Source: VXYL01 sp965203685 (lineage in GTDB: Bacteria; Pseudomonadota; Gammaproteobacteria; Pseudomonadales; Azotimanducaceae). Taken from it: a stretch of DNA of 64,000 bases. The notes beneath the pieces are model-generated. The model was not told where the DNA came from and ran no database searches. It worked only from the letters and a program-made list of their open reading frames with translations. A program made the translations under genes and the position numbers. The stretch is from the NCBI GenBank assembly GCA_965203685.1, contig OZ241908.1, positions 1,984,001 through 2,048,000 on the forward strand, in the 5' to 3' direction. This document shows, piece after piece, positions 43,537-52,844 of this stretch; the stretch's first letter is position 1, and every line of letters begins with the position of its first letter.

Positions 43537-43854
43537 ATGAAGCTGGAAGACTTGTTCAAGCAAGCACGTACGATGCAAGCCCAACTCGGCGAGACCCAGG
43601 ACGCCATCAAGGCGGCGCGCGTGATTGGCGAGAGCGGCGGCGGGCTGGTCAGGGTAACGCTGAACGGCTCTTTCGAAGCCCTGCGGGTCGAGATCGACCC
43701 GACGACGGCGGATGAAGAGCACAGCGTTCTGGAGGATCTCGTCGCGGCTGCGATCAATGACGCCGTGCGTCGCGTTGAAGCCTTGCAGCGTGAGAAGATG
43801 GGCGCAGTGGCCAGGGGCTTGGGCTTGCCGCCAGGACTCAATCTGCCGAGTTGA
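43537..43854 (+). CDS. ybaB: YbaB/EbfC nucleoid-associated protein
   Basis: A 105-aa small DNA-binding protein of the YbaB/EbfC family, beginning MKLEDLFKQARTMQAQLGE and containing VIGESGGGLVRVTLNG and the ALRVEIDP strand. It normally forms tweezer-like dimers and bends DNA. The ATG at 43537 is chosen over an upstream start. It lies 151 nt after dnaX, in a stretch containing a TACAAT at 43500-43505 that may serve as a -10, and 58 nt before recR. Confidence 0.95.
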   Translation: MKLEDLFKQARTMQAQLGETQDAIKAARVIGESGGGLVRVTLNGSFEALRVEIDPTTADEEHSVLEDLVAAAINDAVRRVEALQREKMGAVARGLGLPPGLNLPS

Positions 43855-43912
43855 ACGGCTGGCGAGCGCGTCCCGTCGATGGCTGTCGGAGATTTGGGAA
43901 GCGGCACGCTAG

Positions 43913-44512
43913 ATGCGGATCAGCCCGTTAATCGACCGCTTGGTCGAGTCGCTGCAGACGATGCCGGGCGTGGGTCCGAAGACCGCGACGCGCACCGCCC
44001 TGCACCTGCTGCAGTACAACCGCGAAGGTGCGCGCGCGCTGGCGGTGGCACTGTCCGAGGCCGCCGAGCACGTGCAGCGTTGCCGGACGTGCCGCACGCT
44101 GACCGAGTCCGATCAATGCGCCATCTGCGCCAATCCGAGGCGTGACACCAACTCGCTGTGCGTCGTCGAGTCACCCGCCGACATCATCGCCATCGAACAG
44201 ACGGCTGGTTTTTCCGGTCGCTACTTCGTCCTCCATGGGCGGCTATCGCCGATTGACGGCATTGGACCGGCCGAACTGGGCCTCACGGAGCTACCGGCGC
44301 GGGTGCGGGACATGGGTGCCAAGGAGGTGATCCTGGCGACCAACCCCACGGTCGAGGGGGAGGCCACCGCGCACTTCATCAAGGAGTCGCTGCGCGACAG
44401 CGACGTCGTGGTGACGCGCATTGCGCACGGGGTGCCGCTCGGCGGCGAGCTCGAATACATCGACGGCGGCACCATCGCCCATGCCATGCAGGGCCGGCGC
44501 AGCGTGGACTGA
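43913..44512 (+). CDS. recR: Recombination mediator RecR
   Basis: A 199-aa recombination protein that works with RecO/RecF to load RecA. It has the N-terminal helix-hairpin-helix (LQTMPGVGPKTATRTALHLL), a C4 zinc finger (CRTCRTLTESDQCAICANP) and a Toprim domain (CVVESPADIIAIEQT), with a conserved TNPTVEGEATAHFI segment. Length equals that of E. coli RecR (201). The conserved order dnaX-ybaB-recR supports it. rnd starts 1 nt after its stop. Confidence 0.98.
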   Translation: MRISPLIDRLVESLQTMPGVGPKTATRTALHLLQYNREGARALAVALSEAAEHVQRCRTCRTLTESDQCAICANPRRDTNSLCVVESPADIIAIEQTAGFSGRYFVLHGRLSPIDGIGPAELGLTELPARVRDMGAKEVILATNPTVEGEATAHFIKESLRDSDVVVTRIAHGVPLGGELEYIDGGTIAHAMQGRRSVD

Positions 44513-44513
44513 G

Positions 44514-45650
44514 GTGCACGAGCACGTGCCTCCCCTCGATGCCATCCACCAACAGCCGCGTGGCGATGCGCTAGTGGGCGAGGACGAGCCGTTGGCCGCC
44601 GGGATCGACGCCCTCGGGTCGACCGTTGGCGTCGATACCGAGTTCATGCGCGTGCGGACCTTCCACCCGATTCCGGCTCTATACCAGCTTGCCGCCGATA
44701 CCGGCGTGATGCTGGTCGACGCCCAGGCGTCGGCGACGTTCGCGCCGCTCAAGGCCCTGCTTCTCGATCCAGCGCGTCGGAAGGTCATGCACGCGTGCTC
44801 GGAGGACCTTGAAGTTATGGCGGTCCACTTGGGTTTACGCCCGGTGAACGTGCTCGATACGCAATTGGCGCATGCGTTCCTCGCACCGGAGTATTCGGCC
44901 GGCTACGTCAAGCTGGTGGACCGTTACCTCGACCGGAGGCTCAGCCAGCACGAGACCCGTTCCGACTGGCTGGCGCGACCGTTGTCCGGCGCGCAACTTC
45001 GCTACGCCCGCGAAGACGCAGCGTTCCTGGTGCCGATCTGGGAGCGACAGCGCGACGCACTTGACCGAAGCGGCCGCCTGCATTGGTTCGAGGAGGACAT
45101 GCGGCGAGTCCTGTCGACGTTGCCGGAAACCCCGGACACCTGGTATCGCACGATCAAGGGCATCTGGCGGCTGAACAGGCGGGAATTGGCGGTACTGCGC
45201 AGCTTGACGCGCTGGCGGGAACAGGAGGCGCGTCGCAGGGATGTGCCGCGCGCCTGGGTCGCCGCCGACGACCGGCTGGCGAGCTTGGCCCGGCGTGACG
45301 AGCTACGCCCGAACGACGTGGCGTCCGTGCTGCCGCGGCGAGTCGCCGCACGTTACGGCAAAGCGCTTGTGCGTGCTCACCGCGACGGGCTCGCGGATCC
45401 GGAGCCGCCGGCGCGGATTCCGCCGCCGCTGAAGCACGCGGCCACGGCGGCGGTGAAGGAAATGCGGGGCTTGGCGAGCGAGACGGCCGCCCGACTGGGG
45501 GTGGCGAAGGAGTTGGTCGCACGCAAGCGGGACCTCGAGGCGTTGTATCGACACTACCGCGATCATCGCGTGTTGCCGGACTGGTTCGGCGGCTGGCGCG
45601 CGGAGGTCCTTGGCGTTGCCCTCGAGGAACTGCTGCGGAGGACACTATGA
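44514..45650 (+). CDS. rnd: Ribonuclease D
   Basis: A 378-aa 3'-5' exoribonuclease that trims tRNA and other stable RNA ends. The DEDD exonuclease domain shows VGVDTEFMRVRTF, VMHACSEDLEVM and YAREDAAFL; two HRDC domains occupy the C-terminal half, with RRDVPRAWVAADDRL typical of the first. A GTG at 44514, immediately after the recR stop, is used; another GTG 12 nt later is possible. E. coli RNase D is 375 aa. It is followed by ycgN. Confidence 0.95.
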   Translation: MHEHVPPLDAIHQQPRGDALVGEDEPLAAGIDALGSTVGVDTEFMRVRTFHPIPALYQLAADTGVMLVDAQASATFAPLKALLLDPARRKVMHACSEDLEVMAVHLGLRPVNVLDTQLAHAFLAPEYSAGYVKLVDRYLDRRLSQHETRSDWLARPLSGAQLRYAREDAAFLVPIWERQRDALDRSGRLHWFEEDMRRVLSTLPETPDTWYRTIKGIWRLNRRELAVLRSLTRWREQEARRRDVPRAWVAADDRLASLARRDELRPNDVASVLPRRVAARYGKALVRAHRDGLADPEPPARIPPPLKHAATAAVKEMRGLASETAARLGVAKELVARKRDLEALYRHYRDHRVLPDWFGGWRAEVLGVALEELLRRTL

Positions 45651-45678
45651 TCCACCGATTGGCGACAGCCCGCAGCAC

Positions 45679-46155
45679 ATGAAGGACGCCGCTGACAGGT
45701 TCTGGGAGCGCAAGGCGCTTACGGAGATGGACGCGCACGAGTGGGAGTCGCTATGCGACGGTTGCGCGCGCTGCTGTGCCATCAAGCTCGAGGACGAGAG
45801 CACCGGCGAGGTCGCGACGACGCGGGTTGTGTGCCGCTTGCTCGACCTCGATAGCTGCCGTTGCACGCGCTATCCCGAGCGGCATCGGCTGGTGCCCGAC
45901 TGCGTTCGCCTCACCGCGGAGACGGTGGCGAGCTTTGGCTGGCTGCCCTCGTCGTGCGCCTATCGCCGACTGGCGGAAGGCCGCGGCTTGGCGTGGTGGC
46001 ATCCGTTGGTCTCCGGCGATCCGAACACGGTCGTGGACGCCGGCATCAGCGTACGCGGCAGCGTCGTCTCGGAGCGGGACGTCCATCCCCTGGACATCGT
46101 CGAACACGTTGCCGTGCGCTGGGTCGACGGCGCGCCGTCGGACCGCGGCACGTGA
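45679..46155 (+). CDS. YcgN-type cysteine cluster protein (UPF0260)
   Basis: A 158-aa protein of the UPF0260/YcgN family. It begins with DRFWERKALTEMDAHEWESL, then a Cys cluster CDGCARCC, CRLLDLDSCRCTRY and DCVRL, which probably binds an iron-sulfur cluster or zinc. The ATG at 45679 fits the family start. Function is unknown; it often lies by rnd in gammaproteobacteria. Its TGA overlaps the GTG of the next membrane gene. Confidence 0.92.
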   Translation: MKDAADRFWERKALTEMDAHEWESLCDGCARCCAIKLEDESTGEVATTRVVCRLLDLDSCRCTRYPERHRLVPDCVRLTAETVASFGWLPSSCAYRRLAEGRGLAWWHPLVSGDPNTVVDAGISVRGSVVSERDVHPLDIVEHVAVRWVDGAPSDRGT

Positions 46156-46496
46156 GTCCGTACGCGATTGCATGGACCGTGGTCGTCGTCTCGGGCAGCC
46201 TCCTGGGCTGGCTCGTGTTCCGCGCTTTGCGCCGTTTCACATGGCTGCGCTACGTCGCGACGGTGCTCGTGCTGGTCTGGGCCGTCACGCCGTTCCGGTT
46301 CGATGGCGAGCACTGGGCGCCCGCCTTCCTGGTGGCCGCATTTCGCCTTCCACTCATAGACGAAGACGCCAATCCGGCCGACGCGATCATGGTGCTCGGT
46401 GCGACGACGACGGGCGTGCTGCTGGCCGCGCTACTGCTCATGGTTGGCCGCACGTTGGTCGCAAAACGGCGCAACACGCTGGCCAAAAACAGGTAG
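46152..46496 (+). CDS. Small membrane protein, unrecognised
   Basis: A 114-aa protein starting with GTG at 46152, overlapping the ycgN stop. Three hydrophobic stretches are visible: AIAWTVVVVSGSLLGWLVF, WLRYVATVLVLVWAV and a last segment MVLGATTTGVLLAALLLMVG, with a polar loop between the second and third and a basic tail. No family was recognised. Its placement suggests co-expression with rnd and ycgN. A 78-nt gap separates it from the MoxR-type gene. Confidence 0.7.
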   Translation: MSPYAIAWTVVVVSGSLLGWLVFRALRRFTWLRYVATVLVLVWAVTPFRFDGEHWAPAFLVAAFRLPLIDEDANPADAIMVLGATTTGVLLAALLLMVGRTLVAKRRNTLAKNR

Positions 46497-46574
46497 AGTA
46501 GCGCCTTTCGCGTTCGCACAGCGGGCTTGAGGTCGTGCTGTGCCCACGCAACACGAGGAATAGCGGAAGGCTTG

Positions 46575-47423
46575 ATGATTTTCGACAGTACCGACACCTA
46601 TATTTCCACCGACGAACTGTCCATGGCGGTGGACGCTGCGGTCAAGCTGGAACGACCGCTGCTGGTCAAGGGCGAGCCTGGCACTGGCAAGACGTTGCTC
46701 GCCGTCGAGATCGCGCAGACGCTGGACTTGCGGTTGATTACCTGGCACATCAAGTCGCAGACCAAGGCGTTGCAGGGCCTCTACGAGTACGACGCGGTGT
46801 CCCGGCTGCGGGACTCCCAGCTTGGCGATGAACGCGTCGGCGACATTCGCAACTACATCAAGAAGGGCAAGCTCTGGGAGGCGTTCGAGTCGGACGAGCG
46901 CGTGGTGCTCTTGATCGACGAGATCGACAAGGCCGATATCGAGTTCCCCAACGACCTGCTCCAGGAACTCGACCGGATGGAGTTCTTCGTCTACGAGATC
47001 AACGAGACGATCGTGGCCAAGCAGCGGCCGATCGTGGTGATCACGTCGAACAACGAGAAGGAGTTGCCGGACGCGTTCCTGCGCCGCTGTTTCTTCCACT
47101 ACATCAACTTCCCCGACCGCGAGACCATGGAGCAGATCGTCGAAGTCCACTTCCCGACGATCAAGCAGCACCTGGTCAAGGAGGCCATGGACATCTTCTT
47201 CGATGTGCGCAAGGTGCCGGGCTTGAAGAAGAAGCCATCGACGTCTGAGCTCATCGACTGGCTGAAGCTGTTGATGGCCGACGACATCCCGGACGAGATT
47301 CTCACCAACCGCGACCCGTCGAAGGCGATCCCGCCGCTCTACGGCGCATTGGTGAAGAATGAGCAAGACGTGCACCTGCTCGAACGGTTGGCGTTCATGA
47401 ACCGGCGCGACAGCCGCGGCTAG
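46575..47423 (+). CDS. MoxR-type AAA+ ATPase
   Basis: A 282-aa MoxR-family AAA+ ATPase. Walker A is GEPGTGKT (about 33-40), Walker B LLIDEIDKAD, with the sensor region ITSNNEKELPDAFLRRC. It has the GLYEYDAV motif and the YINFPD segment of the CoxD/MoxR subgroup. The ATG at 46575 follows GGAAGG. Together with the VWA gene 57 nt downstream it makes a chaperone-like pair thought to activate or assemble metalloenzymes or other complexes. The target is unknown. Confidence 0.93.
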   Translation: MIFDSTDTYISTDELSMAVDAAVKLERPLLVKGEPGTGKTLLAVEIAQTLDLRLITWHIKSQTKALQGLYEYDAVSRLRDSQLGDERVGDIRNYIKKGKLWEAFESDERVVLLIDEIDKADIEFPNDLLQELDRMEFFVYEINETIVAKQRPIVVITSNNEKELPDAFLRRCFFHYINFPDRETMEQIVEVHFPTIKQHLVKEAMDIFFDVRKVPGLKKKPSTSELIDWLKLLMADDIPDEILTNRDPSKAIPPLYGALVKNEQDVHLLERLAFMNRRDSRG

Positions 47424-47479
47424 CCGCTTCGGACACTCAAGGGAAACGTCAGAGTCGACAGGACAACGGACGAAACACC

Positions 47480-48643
47480 GTGCTGATCAACTTCTTCCTC
47501 ACCCTGCGCCGCTACAAGGTCCCGGCCACCATCCGGGAACTGATGGACCTAATCGCCGCCCTCCGGGAACGCGTGGTGTACAGCAGTGTCGACGACTTCT
47601 ACCTGCTCGCGCGGACGTGCATGGTCAAGGACGAGAAAAACTACGACAAGTTCGATCGCGCCTTCAGTGCTTATTTCAAGGGCCTTGAAGACCTCCACGG
47701 CCTGTTGGAGTCACTGATCCCCGACGAGTGGCTGCGCCGCGAGTTCGAGAAGAGCCTTACCCCGGAAGAACTCAAGCAGATCGAGTCGCTCGGCGGCCTC
47801 GAAAAACTCATCGAGGCGTTCCGCAAGGCGCGCGAGGAGGCCGAGAAGGGGGAAGAAGGCGAGAACGGTCAGGACGGGGACGAGGGCAATGCCGACCGAC
47901 CGGGCCAGCGGGGTCCGGGCGGGGTCGGGCGCGGCAAGAAGAAGAAGGCCAAGAAGGTCTGGGACCAGCGCCAGTACAAGAACCTCGACGACTCGGTCGA
48001 ACTGGGCACGCGCAACATCAAGATGGCATTGCGGCGGTTGCGCAAGTTCGCCCGCACGGGCCGCGAAGAAGAGCTGGATATGGACAACACGATCCGCTCG
48101 ACGGCCCACAACGGCGGCATGCTCGACATCCGGATGCGCCCGGAGCGCAAGAACACCGTCAAGGTGCTGCTGATGCTGGACATCGGCGGATCCATGGATG
48201 CCCATGTCAAGATCTGCGAGGAGTTGTTCTCGGCGACGCACACGGAGTTCAAGCACCTCGAGAGCTTCTACTTCCACAACTTCATCTACGAGTCGGTGTG
48301 GAAGGACAACCGCCGGCGCATGAACGAACGCATCCCCACGTGGGAAATCCTCAACAAGTACGGACGCGACTACAAGGTGATCTTCGTCGGCGACGCCACC
48401 ATGGCCCCGTACGAGATCACCCATGCCGGCGGTAGCGTCGAGCACTGGAACGAAGAACCCGGTGCCGCTTGGATCACCCGCTTCAATGGCATCTACGACA
48501 AGCTCGTCTGGATCAACCCGACGCCCCAGGAGACCTGGGAGTACTCGACCTCGGTCGCCATGACCCAGGACCTCGTCGACGGCCAGATGTATCCGTTGAC
48601 CGTGCGCGGGCTTGAAGAAGGGATGAACTTCCTGTCCAAGTAG
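47480..48643 (+). CDS. VWA-domain protein (CoxE-like), MoxR partner
   Basis: A 387-aa protein with a CoxE-like arrangement: helical N-terminal region (1-115), a highly charged low-complexity linker rich in Glu, Gly and Lys (about 118-160), and a von Willebrand A domain with MIDAS motif DIGGSMD (about 234-240) and GDATMAPYEIT. The start is GTG at 47480. Paired with the upstream MoxR ATPase, which typically delivers ATP-driven conformational change to a VWA substrate adaptor. hrpA starts 5 nt after it. Confidence 0.93.
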   Translation: MLINFFLTLRRYKVPATIRELMDLIAALRERVVYSSVDDFYLLARTCMVKDEKNYDKFDRAFSAYFKGLEDLHGLLESLIPDEWLRREFEKSLTPEELKQIESLGGLEKLIEAFRKAREEAEKGEEGENGQDGDEGNADRPGQRGPGGVGRGKKKKAKKVWDQRQYKNLDDSVELGTRNIKMALRRLRKFARTGREEELDMDNTIRSTAHNGGMLDIRMRPERKNTVKVLLMLDIGGSMDAHVKICEELFSATHTEFKHLESFYFHNFIYESVWKDNRRRMNERIPTWEILNKYGRDYKVIFVGDATMAPYEITHAGGSVEHWNEEPGAAWITRFNGIYDKLVWINPTPQETWEYSTSVAMTQDLVDGQMYPLTVRGLEEGMNFLSK

Positions 48644-48648
48644 GCGCC

Positions 48649-51600
48649 ATGCGCAGGCCTAAGGAAACGCCGCGCAAGAAGCCCAACCCGGCCTTGCCCA
48701 AAGGCATCGCGACGCCGGAGTTCCCGGCGGACCTGCCGATCACGCCGCGTATTGGCGAGATCGTCGACCTCCTGAAGCGTAACCAAGTGGTCATCGTTGC
48801 CGGCGAGACCGGGTCGGGCAAGACCACGCAATTGCCCAAGGCGTGCCTTTTGGCGGGCCTCGGGGTGCGCGGGGGCATCGTCCATACGCAGCCACGGCGC
48901 CTTGCGGCGCGTACGGTGGCATCGCGGATCGCCAGCGAACTCGGCGTGGACCTAGGCGCGGAGGTGGGCTACGCGGTGCGTTTCACCGACCAGACGTCCG
49001 CCCGGACCGTGGTCAAGGTGGTGACCGACGGTCTGCTGCTCAACGAGATCCAGCGCGACCGGGCGCTCAAGCGCTACGCCTGCGTAATCGTCGACGAGGC
49101 GCACGAACGCAGCCTCAACGTTGACTTCATCCTCGGTTGCCTGAAGCTCGCGCTGGCGCGGCGGCGCGATCTGAAGGTGATCGTCACGAGTGCGACGATC
49201 GATGTGGCGGCCTTCGCGGACTATTTCGACGGTGCGCCGGTCGTGGAGGTGTCCGGCCGTGGCTATCCGGTCGAGACGGTCTACCTGCCGCCGGAGGAGA
49301 GCCCTCAGCCGGGGAGCGCGAGGGGGAACCCCTCGCAAGAAAAGAGCCCTCAGCCGGGGAGCGCGAGGGGGAACCCCTCGCAAGAGAAGAGCCCTCAGCC
49401 GGGGAGCGCGAGGGGGAACCCCGAACCAGGGCTCGTCGATTGCCTGGAGTGCATCGGCAGGGACTTGCCCGCCGGACGCCGAGACATCCTGGTGTTCCAA
49501 TCCGGAGAACGCGAGATCTTCGAGAACGCGCAGTTGCTGAAGAAGCGGTTCGCGGACCGTTTCGACATCCTGCCCTTGTACGCGCGTCTGCCGAGCGTCG
49601 AACAACAGCGCATCTTTGCGCCGGGCGACCGCCAGCGCGTGGTGCTCGCGACCAACGTCGCGGAGACCAGCATCACGGTCCCGAACATCGGCTACGTGGT
49701 CGACCCGGGACTCGCGCGGATCAGCCGCTACAGCTACCGCGCCAAGCTGCAGCGGTTGCCCATCGAGGCGATCTCCCAGGCGAGCGCGGCGCAACGCGCG
49801 GGGCGGTGTGGCCGCGTGGCGCCGGGCGTCTGCTACCGGCTCTACACGGAGGCAGACCACCAATCACGGCCGGCGTACACCGATCCCGAGCTCAAGCGGA
49901 CGAACCTAGCCGCCGTTGTGTTGACCATGCGCGCGTTCAGGCTCGGTACGGTCGAGGCATTTCCGTTCATCGAGCCTCCCGAGCCTCGCGCGGTGCGTGA
50001 TGCGGTGCGGCTGCTTCACGAACTCGAGGCCTTGGCGGACGACAAGCTGACCGACGTCGGCCGGACGATGGCGCGGCTTCCGGTCGATCCGCGGCTTGCA
50101 CGCGTGCTGATCGAGGCGGGGCGCGCCGGCGCGCTGGCGGAAGCCTTGATCGTCGTATCCGCCTTGGCCGCCCAGGATCCGCGGCTACGTCCGCTCGACC
50201 GTCGCGCGGCCGCCGACAAGGCGCACGCGTTGTTCGATCAACCGACGGCCGAGGAGGTCGCCGGGGCAGCATCGGAGGGCGCGCACAAGTCGGATTTCCT
50301 GGCCTTCGTTCGTCTTTGGAACTGGCTCGAGGCGAACCGCACGGAGATGTCGCGTAGTGCGTTCCGGCGGCTTCTCGAGAGCCGTTTCCTGAGCCCGGCA
50401 CGGGTGCGGGAGTGGCGCGCCCTGCACCGGCAGTTGCTGCTGGCGTGCCGGGACTTGGGGCTGCGCGTCAACCGCAAACCCACGGACTACGCCACGTTGC
50501 ACCGCGCGTTGCTGACCGGATCGCTGGGCTTCATTGGCTCGAAGCGCGACGTCGAAGCGGACGCGTCGGGACGCCGCGCGACTCCCGGTACGAAGAAACG
50601 ACGACGTATGCCTGAGTTCGATGGCCCTCGCGGCATGCGATTCCGGGTATTCCCGGGATCCTCGTTGCGCGATGCGCCCCCCAAGTGGCTGGTAGCGGCG
50701 GAAATCAGCGTCAGCGCCTCGCGCACGGGCGACGCGGGGACCACCTACGCGCGCTGTGTCGGCGCGGTCGAACCGGCATGGATCGAGGCTGCGGCTGCGC
50801 ACATCAAGAGAACGACCCATTCGGAGCCCTATTGGGACGCGAAGCGCGGCCAGGCGATGGTGCGGGAACGTGTCACGGTGTATGGCCTAACGGTAGTCGC
50901 GGATCGTCCGCGGCCGGCACGGGATGTCGAACCGACGACGGCAAGGGAGATCTTCGTCATCGAGGCGCTGGTCAGGCGCAACCGGCAGCCCCCTGGCAAA
51001 CGGGTCAAGGCGGCATTCCTGGACAAGAACGAGGCGTTGGCGGGGCGCGTTGAGCAGAGCCAGGCGCGGGCCCGGCGGGCCGACCTCCTCGCCGGCGAGA
51101 AGACACGCACAGCCTTCTACGCGGCGCGACTGCCGGCGGAGGTCGACTCGGTCGAGGCCTGGGACCGCTTCGAGCGTGGCCTTGACGACGCGGCGCGTGA
51201 AGGCCTTCTCATGAGCGAGGACGACCTTGTCACCGGTGCCGCGCCGCAACTCGACGAGGGCGACTATCCGCCGCACCTGTGCCTTGCCGGACAGCGTGCC
51301 GCACTGGGCTACAAGTTCGCGCCAGGCGAACGCGACGATGGGTTGAGCGTACGCGTCGACCTTGGACTGCTGGCGCAACTCGATGCCGATGACCTCGACT
51401 GGCTCGTGCCCGGGTTCTTTGCAGAGAAGTGCGAAGCCCTGCTGCGCGCGCTGCCGAAGTCCCTGCGCCGCCAACTGGCGCCCATCCCGAGCCGCGTCGA
51501 GTTGATTGTCGAGCGCCTCTCGGGCGATGCCTACCGTCAAGGGAACCTTTACGTCGCCTTGTCCGCAGCCATCCGGCGTACCGCGGGCGTCGTGGTCCCT

Positions 51601-52659
51601 GTCAACGCTTGGCGCACGGAAGGGTTGCCGGACCACCTCAGGATCAACGTGCAGGTCCGTGGGCGTCGCGGACGGGTCACGGATCAGGATCGCGACGTCG
51701 CGGCGCTGCGGGCCCGGCTGCTGGCCAAGGTCGAACGGACCATCGCCCGAGACGTCGGGCGAGACCGCGAACGGTTCGGACTCACCGGGTTTCCCGCCGA
51801 AGGCGTCCCCGAATCGGCCGTGCTCGGCAAAGGCGCCGACCGGGTGGTCGCGTACCCGGTCCTCGTAGACCGCGGGACGAGCGTCGACCTGCTGATACGG
51901 GCTACGCCCAGGCAACGACGCGAGCTGAACCGTGGCGGGTATGCGCGCCTGGCGCTGCTCGCGGACGCACGGCGAACGCGCATCATGCGCAGGGACGTGG
52001 AGCACGATACCGCCTTGTCGTTGCGCTACGCGCCGGTCGGGCCGCTCGCCGATCTCGCGGACGACGTGATCCTGGCGGCCGCTTGGTACGCCTTCTTCGA
52101 AGGCCGGGAACGGCCAACCGTCCGTGAGGAGTTCGAAGAGCGCTTGGCGAGTGCTGGCGCGTCATTGGTGCCCACCTTCCAGACGGTCCTGGAGCGCGTT
52201 CGCGTGGTTGTCGACAAGCGCTTTGAACTCACCCGTCGGCTCGACGCGCTAGCTTCGCCCGCGGTGGCCGCGACCCGCGCCGACCTGTGCGCCCAACTCG
52301 ATGCGTTGGTGGGTCCTCGGTTCCTGTCGGCACTGCCGAGTGAACGGTTGGCCGACCTGCCGCGCTATCTCGACGGTATGGCCATGCGCCTCGATGGTTT
52401 GCAGGGCCGCGTCGGCCGCGACCGAGAGGGCATGGCTACGGTCGCGGTGTGGGAGCAACGCCTTGAACGCCTCGCCGCGACCGGTGACGACGTGACCGAG
52501 TTGCGGTTCCTCGTGCAGGAGTTCCGCGTCGCCACGTTCAGTCAGCGGCTTGGCACCAAGGGCAAGGTCTCCGCCAAGCGGCTCGAGGCGCGGTTTGCAG
52601 CCGCGGAGGCCAGCGCAGGCCTTGAGGCGGCAGCGGCGAGTCGCTTAGGCGATTCGTGA
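48649..52659 (+). CDS. hrpA: ATP-dependent RNA helicase HrpA with repeat insertion
   Basis: A DEAH-box helicase of 1336 aa (E. coli HrpA 1300). Walker A GETGSGKT is at 52-59 and DEAH at 149-152, then SATID, the second RecA domain (LATNVAETSITVP; QRAGRCGR), HA2, OB and a long C-terminal region. Between residues about 217 and 260, just after the strand YPVETVYLPP, three 15-residue repeats (SPQPGSARGNPSQEK) interrupt the inter-domain loop; E. coli HrpA has an unrelated loop there. The insertion is in frame and keeps all motifs. HrpA resolves stalled ribosomes in E. coli. Confidence 0.97.
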   Translation: MRRPKETPRKKPNPALPKGIATPEFPADLPITPRIGEIVDLLKRNQVVIVAGETGSGKTTQLPKACLLAGLGVRGGIVHTQPRRLAARTVASRIASELGVDLGAEVGYAVRFTDQTSARTVVKVVTDGLLLNEIQRDRALKRYACVIVDEAHERSLNVDFILGCLKLALARRRDLKVIVTSATIDVAAFADYFDGAPVVEVSGRGYPVETVYLPPEESPQPGSARGNPSQEKSPQPGSARGNPSQEKSPQPGSARGNPEPGLVDCLECIGRDLPAGRRDILVFQSGEREIFENAQLLKKRFADRFDILPLYARLPSVEQQRIFAPGDRQRVVLATNVAETSITVPNIGYVVDPGLARISRYSYRAKLQRLPIEAISQASAAQRAGRCGRVAPGVCYRLYTEADHQSRPAYTDPELKRTNLAAVVLTMRAFRLGTVEAFPFIEPPEPRAVRDAVRLLHELEALADDKLTDVGRTMARLPVDPRLARVLIEAGRAGALAEALIVVSALAAQDPRLRPLDRRAAADKAHALFDQPTAEEVAGAASEGAHKSDFLAFVRLWNWLEANRTEMSRSAFRRLLESRFLSPARVREWRALHRQLLLACRDLGLRVNRKPTDYATLHRALLTGSLGFIGSKRDVEADASGRRATPGTKKRRRMPEFDGPRGMRFRVFPGSSLRDAPPKWLVAAEISVSASRTGDAGTTYARCVGAVEPAWIEAAAAHIKRTTHSEPYWDAKRGQAMVRERVTVYGLTVVADRPRPARDVEPTTAREIFVIEALVRRNRQPPGKRVKAAFLDKNEALAGRVEQSQARARRADLLAGEKTRTAFYAARLPAEVDSVEAWDRFERGLDDAAREGLLMSEDDLVTGAAPQLDEGDYPPHLCLAGQRAALGYKFAPGERDDGLSVRVDLGLLAQLDADDLDWLVPGFFAEKCEALLRALPKSLRRQLAPIPSRVELIVERLSGDAYRQGNLYVALSAAIRRTAGVVVPVNAWRTEGLPDHLRINVQVRGRRGRVTDQDRDVAALRARLLAKVERTIARDVGRDRERFGLTGFPAEGVPESAVLGKGADRVVAYPVLVDRGTSVDLLIRATPRQRRELNRGGYARLALLADARRTRIMRRDVEHDTALSLRYAPVGPLADLADDVILAAAWYAFFEGRERPTVREEFEERLASAGASLVPTFQTVLERVRVVVDKRFELTRRLDALASPAVAATRADLCAQLDALVGPRFLSALPSERLADLPRYLDGMAMRLDGLQGRVGRDREGMATVAVWEQRLERLAATGDDVTELRFLVQEFRVATFSQRLGTKGKVSAKRLEARFAAAEASAGLEAAAASRLGDS
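49298..49427 (+). repeat. Three 45-bp tandem palindromic repeats inside hrpA
   Basis: Units begin (at GCCCTC) at 49301, 49346 and 49391, period 45 bp, so each adds 15 codons. The first two are almost identical; the third is cut after the AACCCC. Each unit contains GCGAGGGG-GAA-CCCCTCGC, a perfect 8-bp hairpin. The same core occurs once in pspC in another reading frame. Confidence 0.92.
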
Positions 52660-52698
52660 ACAGACGCTGAACATCGTGTGTATATGTCGGAAAATAGG

Positions 52699-52727
52699 GC
52701 TAGCGCAGGTCTGTCATTCGCGCTAGC
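52699..52727. promoter_or_regulatory. Perfect inverted repeat upstream of bufA
   Basis: GCTAGCGC (52699-52706) and GCGCTAGC (52720-52727) are perfect 8-bp arms around 13 nt. It lies about 120 nt before the bufA start and 40 nt after hrpA. There is no T-run, so an operator is more likely than a terminator. Nearby, GTAACG at 52791-52796 could be a -35 of an ECF sigma factor, but the -10 is not convincing. Confidence 0.45.
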
Positions 52728-52844
52728 GTTCCACCTGACTCGCTCAACCCCACAAGGTCGAACTTGCGGCTCGTGGAGAGGGCGGTCGATGTAACGAGGC
52801 GCTTACCCTTTACGCGCCGCAAACCAAGCATTGAGGAGAGCATC

